DNA of 64,000 nucleotides from Oidiodendron maius Zn (taxonomy: Eukaryota > Ascomycota > Leotiomycetes > Myxotrichaceae): assembly GCA_000827325.1 (NCBI GenBank), contig KN832882.1, positions 1,314,689 to 1,378,688 of the forward strand. Reading direction: 5' to 3'. The translations under genes and the position numbers were made by a program. Shown in pieces: positions 1 to 9,879 of this stretch (positions within the stretch are counted from its first letter, which is position 1; every line of letters starts with the position of its first letter). Below the pieces are notes generated by a model. That model had not been told where the DNA came from. It worked only from the letters and a program-made list of their open reading frames with translations, and searched no databases.

Positions 1-556
1 CTCATCCTCCTTACCTCCACCCTCACTTCCGCTGCCCCCCTCAAAGCCCGTACTGCTGCTACTGTTCTGAGCGACATCTCCACCATCTCCTCTGATGTCG
101 CCACTCTCACCAGCGATGTCGTAGCTTACAACGGAAACCTGATTGCCTCCCTCGGCCTGGTCACTGCTGTCGACAACCTCAAATCTGCCCTGACCACCGG
201 CGCCTCCGACACCACCTCGTCCAGTGCTTTCAGCACCACCGACTCCGCCAGCATCGTGTCTGCTCTCCAGACCCTTGTCCCAGCTGTTGTTACTGTCCTC
301 ACTGATCTTGATGCTAAGGTACTGTTTCTCCTCGTCCCCTAAAAATCACACAATGGTTAACCTTCCCCAGACCTCCGTTGTCGCTAGCGCCGGTTTCACT
401 TCTCTCGTCCTAAGCAACCTCCAAGAGCTCAAGAGTGATGCTGATGCGTTTTTCGTGGCTCTCGAGGCCAAGGTTGACTCCACGGATGCCGCCACCATTA
501 CCTCCCTGCAGGCCACGGTTGACTCTGCCTTTACCACCTCCGAGGGTGACTATTAA
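1..556 (+). CDS. HsbA-like cell-wall/surface-binding protein, 3' part
   Basis: This is the 3' portion of a secreted protein resembling hydrophobic surface binding protein A (HsbA) of filamentous fungi, which adsorbs to hydrophobic surfaces and can recruit lytic enzymes. The window begins inside the signal peptide (hydrophobic stretch followed by SAAPLKAR). The reading frame runs 1-318, an intron lies at 319-370 (GTACTG...CCCAG), and exon 2 is 371-556. The mature part is Ser/Thr/Ala/Asp-rich and predicted all-helical, with the spaced Leu/Val pattern of the family (STISSDVATLTSDVVAYNG near the start). No Cys is visible. Only the first few residues are missing. The family call rests on composition and pattern, so the exact subfamily is uncertain. 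Confidence 0.7.
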
Positions 557-885
557 ATTTCCCCCTCACAGTAGATGAAGCTCTGAGATGATATGCCCAT
601 GGGAGGATGTGAATATATAGTCCTATATAGCGTCTGAATTCATGGTATTTAAGGTGTATGACTTTTGGAAAGCATGTGATAATTCAGTGACCTTCCTTGT
701 TCAATCGGTGGCTTATGCCATGTCCTAGGTTCATATTGCCCCGTAAGGTTTAATTCAGCCACTAATTTGGATTTGGTGTCTAATTGTAAAGCTGTAGGAC
801 TGCTTGATCGTAAATTTAAGTACTTCATGCTATCGCCACCTGACATATAATGCTACTCACGGCTAACATTAAGACTAAAATATTC
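557..885. other. Short 3' spacer, nothing seen
   Basis: An AT-rich gap between the HsbA-like gene and the convergent 3' end of the sugar permease. I see no open frame with coding character. It probably holds the two 3' untranslated regions. Confidence 0.5.
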
Positions 886-3163
886 TTATTTCTCTCCTTG
901 TGAAGTAGCAATATCTGCTCTGGCTGCGGGCACAACGTCAGCCCTCTCCTCCTCAATTGCCTGTGCCTTATCCATTTCTTCCATTTCTGCGCTGTACTGT
1001 AGTGTCTCGATTCTAGTCTTGGCAAACTTCCGCGCGCTGATGTGGTTGGCCTAATATCAATAGAATTAATATGCCGATAACTATTCAGATGAGAGTTGAC
1101 TCACAAACAGTATGTCCAGCTCGGCATACGTTCGACCTTTTGTTTCAGCTAAGCAGATCAAACAGTATTAATTATCTTCTCAGGTACAGAAATCGGATGT
1201 TACTCACGAAGGCGGAAGTATAAGTAAGTGTTCATTATCAAGTTGATGCCCGCCCAGAAGAAGCAGGACTTTGGCCCCCAGTTCCATGAGAGAGGATTAA
1301 ACTGGCGATATGAAATGATATTCACAAACGCGAGGTTGATGATATTATACGCATTGCGTGCCAAGATAATAGATTTGGCTCGAAGGCGAGTAGATGGGAT
1401 CTCAGACACAATGGTGTAGACTACTGGGGCGACTGAGAAGTCGCCGACGGCAGACAATAGGAGAACCATAGTTCCCGCAGTCCACGATGTCGCAATTGAT
1501 GGGCGAGAAGGAATACCCATGCCTCCAGCGACTCTTGGAGCTTGTTAGAGAATATGAGAAGAGTGGAAGAGATCCGGACTCACAGTAGAAGAATGAACAT
1601 TACAACCATACCTCCACACATCAGTTGCTTCCGTCCCACTCTGTTCATAATAAACCACGACGCGATAGTTCCAGCTGCACCAATTCCAGACTGGCCCCAG
1701 CTGAGACTGTATGCGCTTGACGTGCTTATTCCAGCGCGAACGTAAAAGTACGACGACAGACCGCCTACAACCGATCCTGACAGCGTTTGGGCCATCCATG
1801 TTAAGCACACAATCTCTGTGCGCCGCAGATCGGTACCTCTGAAGCAGTCCCAGTAAGATATACCTTCCGCTACTTGCTTTTCCATCTCATTCGTGTATAT
1901 CATAACTGTGTATAAATTCAGCTGCAAACTCAAGACAACATTACCGCATGAACTTACGTGCCAATTGCCGATCCTCGGTCACCTGGTCAAATCCAACTCG
2001 GCGTGCAAGTCTTCTGAGCGCATGTCTTGCACGATCATGATGGCCATGTCGAATACACCACCAAGGTGACTCCGGTGCAAGAAATGTCCCCACCATGATC
2101 GGTATTGGCCACACCCACTGAATAGCGAATGGAATTTTATATATGTCACAAAATCAGCTGAGAACAAGAGATCATATTACAACGCCAAGACTAACCCCCA
2201 AACATCTTGACGGTTCACAAGGCCTTTGAGAACGCCTGCAGATATGAACTGCCCGATGATCCAGGACAAGTTGACGTATGCTGTAAGATAGTGGCGAAGA
2301 GGGACTGGGCAGACCTCTGCAGCATAGGCAGTCGTCATTGTCTGCATATCAATCGTGAGCCTGAGGCTTAAGTCAACGAAGCATTCTTCTTCTCTTACCT
2401 GAAAAACACCCCAACTAATGCCTTGGAAAAGCTCTCCAACAATAAACACAGTGAGATTCTGAGCTATACTAACATCAGCAAACTCTTCGCATCAAAGCAT
2501 ACTTGAGGGTACTACCATAGAAAGGGATAAATATAAATCCAGTCAGGGTAATTAAGGCTGCAATAATAGTCCACCGATATCCCATCCGCTCTGATACGAT
2601 ACCTGCGATCTAACCTGCTTAGCATGACGGAGCGCGCGTAGCAAATGTGGGACTCACCTGGAGACCGATGACCTCTCCGCAATTAGTCGCAGCGCCGATA
2701 CCATTTTGCCACGATGGGGGGATGTTGAGTGATCCATCTTTAGCTCTGATCCCGAACACGTTCAAGAAAGATGGATACGCATTGACTATTTCTGTTAAAT
2801 AACACAATCGAAAAAAGAATATAATAAATCCACAGGTCGCACTTACAGGATCCGACAACTGCAGTATCATACCCTTCCATAATCAATGTCGAAGAGAGTA
2901 CGACACTCCAAAACATTGCCTTGGGGTATATGCGAAATGCGTCTAGCAGTTTCATGCTCCTCTCGCGCTGATTCGCCTCATTGGCTTCACTCACCAGATT
3001 CTAGATACCATCCGTATGTTAGTGCGTCGTCATTCCCCTGAGATAAGTTGACGAGATGGGGAAGAATGTGTACCATGAAATCGTCCACATTCGAAGCCAC
3101 ACCCGCAGCCACATCTTGGCTGATTTGAGTTCTAAACTCAGTCTGGCGTGCCTGCCGTACCAT
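886..3163 (-). CDS. MFS sugar permease, alpha-glucoside/maltose type
   Basis: A 12-TM major facilitator of the sugar porter family that most resembles fungal maltose/alpha-glucoside:H+ symporters. The start is MVRQARQTEFRTQ at 3163. Several short introns interrupt the gene (for example 3001-3073 and 2786-2846). With these removed the frame is continuous: EGYDTAVVGSFNAYPSF (TM1 signature of the family), ATNCGEVIGLQ, the TM5 region GELFQGISWGVFQ, AYAAEVCPVPLRHYLTAYVN, PESPWW before the central loop, and PETKGRTYAELDILF after TM12. A charged cytoplasmic tail ending in QGEK follows. The PESPWW and PETKGR motifs are sugar porter signatures. The gene looks intact. Substrate is inferred from the family. 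An alternative is another disaccharide or hexose. Confidence 0.85.
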
Positions 3164-3201
3164 GATGAGAGGTGATAAATTTCTTCACTTTGCTTCCTTT
3201 C

Positions 3202-3209
3202 TTATATAA
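3202..3209 (-). promoter_or_regulatory. TATA-like box of the sugar permease
   Basis: The sequence TTATATAA lies about 40 bp upstream of the permease ATG at 3163. The position is plausible for a core promoter of a strongly regulated fungal gene. Inference from sequence only. Confidence 0.4.
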
Positions 3210-3342
3210 CCCCTTGCGCACACCGTATATCTTTCTCGCAATCGAATACCTTATCTCCACGAAAACAATGGGATGAGGATTGCGGAGGGAGGAGGGACCA
3301 AGCTGTCTGAAGTAGGAATCCACTTACCCACTTTACTACCAT

Positions 3343-3446
3343 GCGGGGTATCCTGCCAAGTGCCGTTGCAAGCGGGGGGATGAAGTCTCATTGGAACACT
3401 CTACCCAGGAAACTGCAATTCTATCGGCATTCGAGTCGCCCCCCAC
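3343..3446 (-). promoter_or_regulatory. Cluster of three CreA/Mig1-type SYGGRG motifs
   Basis: GCGGGG occurs at 3343-3348 and 3372-3377, and CCCCAC (GTGGGG on the other strand) at 3441-3446. All match the CreA consensus SYGGRG and lie 180-285 bp upstream of the maltose-type permease start. In fungi such permeases are commonly glucose repressed, so the cluster fits carbon catabolite repression. Confidence 0.4.
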
Positions 3447-4176
3447 ATAATATTCCCAAAGGCGGGCGTTCATTAGACTATGTCGCGGAGTTGTCATACG
3501 TTACATTAGCGATGTGCATGTCTTGTGTCCCAAGCCGGGAATGTGAAGACGCTCTCGTACTGGGAGTGAAATACGACGAGTCGGAACTTAAATCGGCAAC
3601 TCTTGACGCGAAGCCCGAAAATACATCACCTGTGCTCTAATACACGGTTCAATATCACTCTGATATGGCAAATCGAGCAAATCGAGCACATTTCGAGATT
3701 CGTCCACTGTGGCTTGTCACGCTCCCTCTAATGTACAGAAGTCGAGCGTATACAGAATAATAGGAAGTGATCTTTCTAGTGTCCTACAAGTCTCACTTCA
3801 CTGGAACCTAGCGAGTACCCACAGGAGATGGCGGGATATTCAGTAAGTCACCACCGCTTTATCTAGCCGTCGCCAAATCTAAGTAAATCGCTCTCCTACA
3901 AATTATCAGCCTGTCAGTTCTCAGTGACAAGAATTCCACAAGGCATTGCCGTACTTATTAACTTCTACCAGCGGACCTATCTGTTATAGCAGAAATCGGG
4001 GTTTGAAATCTTTATTATCCAAGGCTCTGGTTACCTAGCTTGTGGTGCGAGCAGGTAACCCGCAATTCGTCTCTATACTCCGGAGATCCTGGAATCATAA
4101 TAAGCACTGGAAACTGCTCAAAAAGGAGGTTACAAACAACATTTGGGCTACACCAGGACGATATTTAGGCAAAGCG

Positions 4177-4398
4177 ATGTTAGCGGCCATTGCGGAGGAA
4201 ATTGGTCATGAGATGGAAAAGGCGCTAATAAAGGGCTGCATGGATGAGGGTTTTGCACAATTCGATGGTTTTGTACAATACGATGGTTTTTCACAAAGCG
4301 ATGGTCTTGCACAATTCAACGGTTTTGCACAATGCGATGGTGATTTTAAGGAACTTTGGCTGTTGGTGGGTATATCTTCGCAGTTACCACTTGGGTAG
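4177..4398 (+). CDS. Small ORF carrying hexapeptide repeats, doubtful gene
   Basis: An ATG-started frame of 73 codons (the open frame extends upstream to 4042 without an ATG). It begins MLAAIAEEIGHEMEKAL, a predicted amphipathic helix, and continues into five 6-residue repeats of the form GFxQxD encoded by the 18-bp minisatellite at 4249-4338. No family is recognised. It lies in a degenerate island beside a Helitron-type relic, so it may be a fragment of a decayed gene. The repeat keeps the frame, because the unit is a multiple of three and contains no stop. Confidence 0.25.
   Translation: MLAAIAEEIGHEMEKALIKGCMDEGFAQFDGFVQYDGFSQSDGLAQFNGFAQCDGDFKELWLLVGISSQLPLG
4249..4338 (+). repeat. 18-bp minisatellite, five units
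   Basis: Five head-to-tail copies of an 18-bp unit (first copy GGTTTTGCACAATTCGAT) with one to several substitutions each and no length change. Translated on the plus strand it gives GFAQFD, GFVQYD, GFSQSD, GLAQFN and GFAQCD. Confidence 0.85.
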
Positions 4399-4413
4399 TG
4401 TGGACTTCGACGT

Positions 4414-4845
4414 CTAATGCGCGAAGGCTTTCCGACGCCTCTTAGGGCCCCAAGACTCGTCGGGCTCCTTGTTAAGATTTTCGAGCGATACTTTCTCTCC
4501 CCTCCCTCTCGCGATCAGGTCCCCTTGGCAGTTCATCTTCTTTAGCTTTTCATAGAAGAGGGTGTAAAGAGCACGACAGAGAATTTCGTGTGTTGCTCCT
4601 GCCATATTGAAGATCAAAACTTTGCGATCTCGAAAATGTAATGACTTTCCCTTGTGCGGAAGAGCTAAGTTATCGTCGCCATATTCGATATCAGACATCT
4701 GGGATAGAAATCTAGTGATGAGCACTGTATGGTCTCGGTCAGCTCGCATGAGGCTAGCGCGACTAGTATACTCGAACGTGGCTGCCACATTGTATAGGCT
4801 TTTAAGATCCGCGATAGACTCGGCCAGATCTGATTTTATAGCCAT
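4414..4845 (-). CDS. Unrecognised 143-codon ORF in transposon-relic island
   Basis: A frame beginning MAIKSDLAESIADLKSLYN and ending in a basic stretch GPKRRRKAFAH. The middle is Arg/Leu/Met-rich with soluble-protein character. I do not recognise a family. It lies immediately downstream, on the same strand, of the PIF1-like helicase remnant, so it could be a piece of the same mobile element or of a captured host gene. No start context or introns support it strongly. Confidence 0.3.
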   Translation of the reverse strand: MAIKSDLAESIADLKSLYNVAATFEYTSRASLMRADRDHTVLITRFLSQMSDIEYGDDNLALPHKGKSLHFRDRKVLIFNMAGATHEILCRALYTLFYEKLKKMNCQGDLIARGRGEKVSLENLNKEPDESWGPKRRRKAFAH

Positions 4846-4992
4846 ATTAAAATTTCGATGTTCCTATAAGGACCGTGTAGTGTAATAGAGGCTAAGTTGT
4901 GACTTCATTTCGAAAATATAATTAATCAACAGTATGACTGATTTGAGGGTATCTTGCAATTGGCAGAAAACTGAATAAATCTCTGTTGCATG

Positions 4993-5731
4993 TTATGTTG
5001 ATTGAAGGTAGAAAGCTTCAGAGGAAGCTTTCAGTCTAACCATCATACTGTCTATATTCGTATTCTGCTGGAGCATAATTGGCATACCCTTGGTAAAGGC
5101 AAAGAATCCAGGTCCTTTTAGATAACCTTGCTCACCAACCTGGTATAACATCCTGAGTAGCGTGAAGGGATCTAAATTCGTGCCTGTTGGAGCGTCATGC
5201 CTAGCGGGGAAGAGATAGATCATCTGACCTCGCCTTTTAGCAAACTCTTGAAGATGTATAAGGTTAGCCTCTTCACGTATGCGATTCAGTCGTATGATAG
5301 CACGATCAGGCGGGTCTCCCCATTTGCAAGTCTGTTTTCGACAGTATGTGAATTAAGAGTAGCGACATCGTCCTCTGTCAACGTGTCAGACCGCGCTCTG
5401 TGTAGTAAATCCTGATATGCCAGATCTTCAGCCTGACGCATCTGCTCCGTTAGGAATATTACTCGAGTAAAATAACCCCAGATAGATTTCCCTGACATCA
5501 GAACAGGAATTTCGTTGCTAGTCTGGCTCTATATAGCGTGACCGCGGACTGGCCTGAACTGGTTGAAATCTCCTAGAAATATAACGATAGGCAGCCCACC
5601 AAAAACTGTATCAGACGCTCGATTGAGATCCCAGATGGCATTACACCGATCGTTCATTTGGGCGAAGTTCTCGAGGCTTACCATATTTAACTCGTCAAGA
5701 ATTAAGAACTTTCTACCAAGCCGAAACACCG
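4993..5731 (-). mobile_element. PIF1-like helicase remnant of Helitron type
   Basis: Read on the minus strand from 5731 this gives ILDELNMVSLENFAQ (Walker B-like DEL with the MVS that follows it in PIF1-type helicases), VFGGLPIVIFLGDFNQF (motif III region), FLTEQMRQAEDLAYQDLLHRAR and later LQEFAKRRGQ...YLFPAR. These are typical of the helicase half of fungal Helitrons and their relatives. The N-terminal Walker A part, the Rep endonuclease and the C-terminal end are absent. There is an in-frame TAG near 5529, and the frame changes once near 5285-5225. It is therefore an old, truncated rolling-circle DNA transposon fragment. A decayed host PIF1 paralogue is the alternative. Confidence 0.65.
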
Positions 5732-5885
5732 CGTATAAAAGGGAGTATCAGAGCCGATAAGTATAACACGTGAGAAAAAAGGGCAATACCGAAATGACCA
5801 AGGCGAAACACCGCGTATAAAAAGGAATATCAAAGCCGATAATCATAACACGTGAGAAGAAAGGACAATACTGAAACAGTTCAGG
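5722..5885 (+). repeat. Tandem duplication, 82-bp period
   Basis: Two adjacent copies start at 5722 and 5804 with CGAAACACCGCGTATAAAA and share about 75 alignable bases including ATAACACGTGAGAA. Scattered differences suggest some age. The first copy begins directly beside the helicase remnant, so it may be the edge of that element. Each copy holds a GTATAAAA TATA-like string. Confidence 0.75.
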
Positions 5886-5961
5886 GAAAACGCCAAGACG
5901 GGATTAAGGAAGGACGCTATTCAAGGATTAGAGCAAGGATTATCAAGATTACTAATTTTTA

Positions 5962-6145
5962 CTATCCCCCCCTAATAATTGTACATTCTCCACTTTCTGT
6001 GGCTAAAACGGTCCAACTGAGGAAAGTAAACAGAAGGGATTTCCTAAGCAACGATTGGTTGCACGGATTACCACAACAACCTTTATTGGCTAGAAATAGC
6101 TAAGCCACAGAGTGGAGAATATACAATTATTAGGGGGGGGGATAG
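5962..6145. mobile_element. 184-bp MITE with about 45-bp TIRs and TA target duplication
   Basis: The left end CTATCCCCCCCTAATAATTG and the right end (reverse complement CTATCCCCCCCCCTAATAAT) form inverted repeats that extend about 45 bp, through CATTCTCCACTTTCTGTGGC, with a few mismatches. The element is flanked on both sides by TA (5960-5961 and 6146-6147). It has no coding capacity. TA duplication plus TIRs points to a non-autonomous Tc1/mariner-type element. No transposase is seen in the window. Confidence 0.75.
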
Positions 6146-6543
6146 TAGGAGGAACGTTTTGCCGAACCTCCCGCGCCCTCTCTTCGAAACTCCTCTCTAA
6201 CCTTTCAGGTTATTTCGAAGGCATTTCGAAGGCACAGCACCCATCGACCTCTGATCAAGAATTTATACGTTGTGAGTAGTGCCACTTATGAATAATGTGT
6301 AAATAGCTTAAATCAGAGCTTTCCTTAGGAATCTCTTTCTTCCTTTGTAAAAAATCACTTTACCAAAGACGCATTAGACCTCAGTCATGCTCTTGTACCG
6401 TCACAGTGCTGGCACCAGGAGCCTTTGGATTGGCAAGTGTTACAGTGGTGTTGCTGAGGCTTTATCAGAAAAGAGCGACCGCTTGGTATACACTGACAAT
6501 CGATATAACTATTTCCTCAAAGAAACTGCTTCGCTTGTATCTC
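6146..6543. other. AT-rich spacer
   Basis: Between the MITE and the repeat-protein gene. It contains a short direct repeat ATTTCGAAGGC ATTTCGAAGGC near 6210-6235. No gene seen. Confidence 0.5.
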
Positions 6544-7356
6544 TTACAATACAAACATCCCTAGCATTACCACCAATATCATAGACACCCAGACAAATCC
6601 AACTCCAGTATTCTTCACAATACTCGCACCAGAGGACGTCACGGACGTCGTAGCGGAGCTTGCAGTTTCCTTCTCCGAATTGTTCGCAGTACACGCCGAC
6701 ATGAACGTCGCATTCCCCTGGAACGCCGTCAACTTTATCTGTGCCTCTGCTGCCCTCGTTTTAATCTCCGCCTCCTTTGTCGTATTTCCCTTTGTAAGTT
6801 CATCCAACTCCGTCTGGTTTTTTGCAAAATTTACGAATTTCTGCAGCTTATTCATGAGCCTACATTCATCCTTCTGCCGTACAGCTGGACAGGCTGCTTG
6901 CAAGGTCGCGTTGCTGGTAAGCGTTTGCAGCTTGACTGCTGCTTTGGACGCTTTGGTTTGGATATTGGCTATCTCGGTGGCGTTGTTTTTGGTAGCAATT
7001 GCAACGGCCGTGGTGTTGGCTGCGAATTTGATGAAGCGTTGGAGCATGAAGGTTTCTTGGCAGCCGTCTTCTTCGGCCGCTTGGGCATCGATCACGGTAC
7101 AGAATGACACGAGAGTGGCGTTTGACTGGAGGGTCTTGAGCTTGGTTGAGGCGGAAGAGGCCTTGGCTTTGATTTCTGCGATCTTTGTTGCGTTGTTGTG
7201 GGTGACTTCCCCGAGCTCGGTGGTGTTAGACGCGAGCTCGATGAGATTGTTAAGACGATTCATTTCCTTGCATTGCGATTTTTCGGAGAGACTGTTATGG
7301 CATCTGGCGGCGACCGAAGTCGCCAGGAGAGAAACAATAATAGACTGGAAATGCAT
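6544..7356 (-). CDS. Secreted GPI-type protein with three about 68-residue repeats
   Basis: An intronless frame of 270 residues from ATG at 7356 (MHFQSIIVSLLATSVAARC). An upstream in-frame TTG is less likely, because the signal peptide starts cleanly here. Three internal repeats follow, each with a Cys, MN.L or similar, a helix with LA.NTTEL, a second helix NATKIAEIKAKAS, then KL.TLQSNAT and a closing Cys. About ten N-glycosylation sequons are visible (NTT, NAT, NQT), placed at the same points of each repeat. The tail is Ser/Thr-rich, then VKNTG and a hydrophobic end VSMILVVMLGMFVL, as in GPI anchor signals. I do not recognise a named family. It is probably a cell-surface protein built by internal duplication. 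Confidence 0.8.
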   Translation of the reverse strand: MHFQSIIVSLLATSVAARCHNSLSEKSQCKEMNRLNNLIELASNTTELGEVTHNNATKIAEIKAKASSASTKLKTLQSNATLVSFCTVIDAQAAEEDGCQETFMLQRFIKFAANTTAVAIATKNNATEIANIQTKASKAAVKLQTLTSNATLQAACPAVRQKDECRLMNKLQKFVNFAKNQTELDELTKGNTTKEAEIKTRAAEAQIKLTAFQGNATFMSACTANNSEKETASSATTSVTSSGASIVKNTGVGFVWVSMILVVMLGMFVL

Positions 7357-8683
7357 GCTAGAGCTTTTCAAAAGAAGAAGAAAATAAAAAAAGGTTATAA
7401 TTCTTGGAAAGAGGGAAGAAATGGACCGGCCGGAAAGACAATAAATATATAGGAATCAAAGAATTTGAAGACTGGACTGGGTTTATACATAGAGCAAAGG
7501 CATGCAGGGGCGCATGGAAGATATATACACAGGCTATTCGGAGAGTCAAGCAGTTACAAACTGAATCTAGGTGGACGGAGGTTCTGGCTAAATTGGTCGA
7601 TACATGCCAGATTTCATAACTTAGTATCGAATATACTATACGACAACGGTCGTAGCTTAGCATCAAGCATGCTGTGCAGCAATGATTCCCTACTAGGTAA
7701 CCTTGATGAATGGTGTAGCACCAGGATAGGTTACTCTCCGATTGGGTCTGTGCGGTGGCTCGAGCCGAGGGAAATAGTTTCGGAGTCGATCATTTAACAG
7801 CCTCCATCTCCTTACATCCACACATTTTGCATCACGAATTGCCAGCAATCCTACCTGAGTGATCGAATACCGCGATACTGACCAATTATTCATATCGCCA
7901 GCAATGGTGCGACTCGGGTGTTTTGATTGAGTCCTTGCCAAACTTCTGCTTATGATTATACATGCCAGGCTAGACAAACAGACAGAAGTTTAGTCAGTTC
8001 CAGCACCACTGATAATGTAGCTTCTGGCATCTGCATGTGGACAATCGAGGTCCATCTTGCACTGCCTCCCCCTCCCACGGACAAGAATTTAACTAAAACA
8101 AGAACAGTACTCCTGCTGTATAGCACGGGCCTAGTGCTGGCGTACATCACATGAATGAAGTAATGCTACTGTCACGTACGGCGAAGCGAAAATTCCGTAG
8201 TAAGGCTGATGACCTCGACAAAATTGCAGGAATCTCAACGAAAATTGGTCTTTAATATTTCGTAGCTCTCCTATAATGTGACTAATAAAGCCTGAATTAT
8301 TCACCCTTTTTTTGTTCCTAGCTTTTCGTAGCAAGCGTGCACAAAATGTGTTTAGGTGTGTAAATTTAGCTAAGTCGTGTGTGGATTTAGGTGGCCCCTG
8401 GATTTTAGAGGATATTTTACCCTTTTAAATTCTGGAACATCGATACATCACCTGACTACATGGCCAAAGCGTATCTTGAAACACGCATATGTATCTTACT
8501 TAGCTAGTACAGACCAACAACAAGCAATCAATCAATATACAGTACTGTAGAGTCTAGTTACATTAGGTACGACTAGAGTTAAAACCTGAGGCTTAAATCC
8601 TGGCTAACGAGCAAGCGACTCCACATTGCGGGAACTCAGCGCTCTCTCATCTCAAAACCCAGAGCGAGGCAGACCCGGACAAC
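7357..8683. other. 1.3-kb spacer without gene
   Basis: A purine run (AAGAAGAAGAAAATAAAAAAAG) sits just upstream of the repeat-protein start at 7372-7396. Several short open frames on both strands have no family likeness and no splice pattern. I see no repeats or RNA genes. Confidence 0.5.
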
Positions 8684-9164
8684 ATGGCAGACGAACCCAC
8701 TCCCATCCATTCCAGCTGCCACTGCGGCGCAATCACCGTCATAGTCCCACGACTGCCTGACCACATTAATCACTGCCAATGCACCATCTGTCGCCGCTAT
8801 GGGGCAGCGTGGGGATACTACCACCCAGACGAAGTCAAAATCGAAACAAAGCCGAATGCAGTTACCAAGCAGTACATCTGGGGAGACCGGGAACTCTCAT
8901 TCAACTTCTGCGATACTTGCGGATGCGTGTAAGTCAAACAATTCCCGTCCCATTTGATTGGCAGAGACTTAGCAGTGTAGAATGTATTGGTGGCCGCTTC
9001 AGCCGCCGCCTACTGATGGAGGAGAGTACCAAATGGGTCTTAACACTAGTAATGTGAATCCGGAGGTTTTGAGGTTTGTCGATCGGAAATATGAGTATTC
9101 GTGGGTGAAGCAGCCACTGCGGTCGAAGGAGGCGTCGCATCAGGATGACCTGGCCAAGTATTGA
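8684..9164 (+). CDS. GFA/CENP-V-fold protein
   Basis: A 142-residue zinc-binding protein of the glutathione-dependent formaldehyde-activating (GFA) family. Exon 1 is 8684-8928, the intron is 8929-8980 (GTAAGT...GTGTAG) and exon 2 is 8981-9164. The lengths join in frame. Visible zinc ligands are C12-x-C14 (SCHCG), C31-x-C33-x2-C36 (CQCTIC) and C76-x2-C79 (CDTCGC), the standard GFA pattern, followed by VMYWWP where the family has its beta-sheet core. Length is normal for single-domain fungal GFA proteins. The substrate is not known for most fungal members, so formaldehyde detoxification should not be assumed. Confidence 0.85.
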
Positions 9165-9879
9165 GCCTGGTCTCGAAGACTCACGCTGTGTAGATGTAGA
9201 CCGTCTCCAGCTTCTGTTTCACTGTGTTTGTTAGAGTGCTATCTGAATAATTGATATCCGAGCTTCTGCTCGTCCTTATCATCCAAGCAGTACTATGCTG
9301 TAAAACTAGATCTGTCTTGCAGAATGCGGGGACTGATCAAGCGACAACCAGCAAAGATGGTGCTCCAGAACCCATTGCAACGCAAGACCTCCACAGCAAC
9401 CTTGACTAAACGTGAATCACGGGTACGCGATGTGAATGTTTTACGCGACGTGGTCATTGATTGTGCAACCTTAGAAGGCAGCAACTACGGCTGGTGCCTT
9501 GCCCACTTCCGACTCCGGTTTGGGTTTCACCTGAAGATCCGTTCCTGAAAACAGCTTCACCACTTTCCCTTTGCGCTCCGTACTCCTTACCACTTCCCAA
9601 AATGTTCAGTGCGTCCCGCGCTACTAACGTTATCTTTTACGCCATGACCCAAGGCTCCCTCTCCAAAAAATTTAGAGGCATTACATTTTCTTCCACAATC
9701 CTGCTTCCCAAGGGGACCAGCTCCCGAGTCACCACAAGCAATCTTTTCAACAGATTGTAGATATTGCCTCATCCAATTTCAGACCTATGCCTCTGGTCGT
9801 GATGACTTTAGCTGGAAGATTGAGACGAAAGCTAGAGCTGAACACCTAAGAGACACAGTCTTCAACTTAGCTCGAAAAC
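9165..9879. other. Spacer, no supported gene
   Basis: Open frames of 60-100 codons exist on both strands (for example 9461-9760), but none shows a family motif or consistent codon character. Confidence 0.4.

Larger units (their letters stand above)
3164..4041. other. Upstream region of the sugar permease, otherwise empty
   Basis: About 0.9 kb without a convincing gene. A TATA-like element and three CreA-type motifs (listed separately) sit in the first 290 bp next to the permease. An open frame at 3341-3640 on the plus strand has no recognisable family and overlaps these motifs, so I treat it as chance. Confidence 0.5.

Noticed and set aside
3341-3640. 99-codon ATG-started frame on the plus strand upstream of the permease
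   Set aside because: No family likeness, overlaps promoter motifs, and no splice pattern.
6680-7387. Long 235-codon frame on the plus strand
   Set aside because: It is antisense to the repeat protein, whose signal peptide, sequons and GPI-like end are coherent. The antisense frame is a by-product of its codon use.
7465-7797. 110-codon frame on the plus strand
   Set aside because: Starts in AT-rich spacer, no motif, no neighbour support.
9461-9760. Possible small secreted protein on the plus strand
   Set aside because: No ATG with signal peptide and no family match; the opposite strand is equally open.
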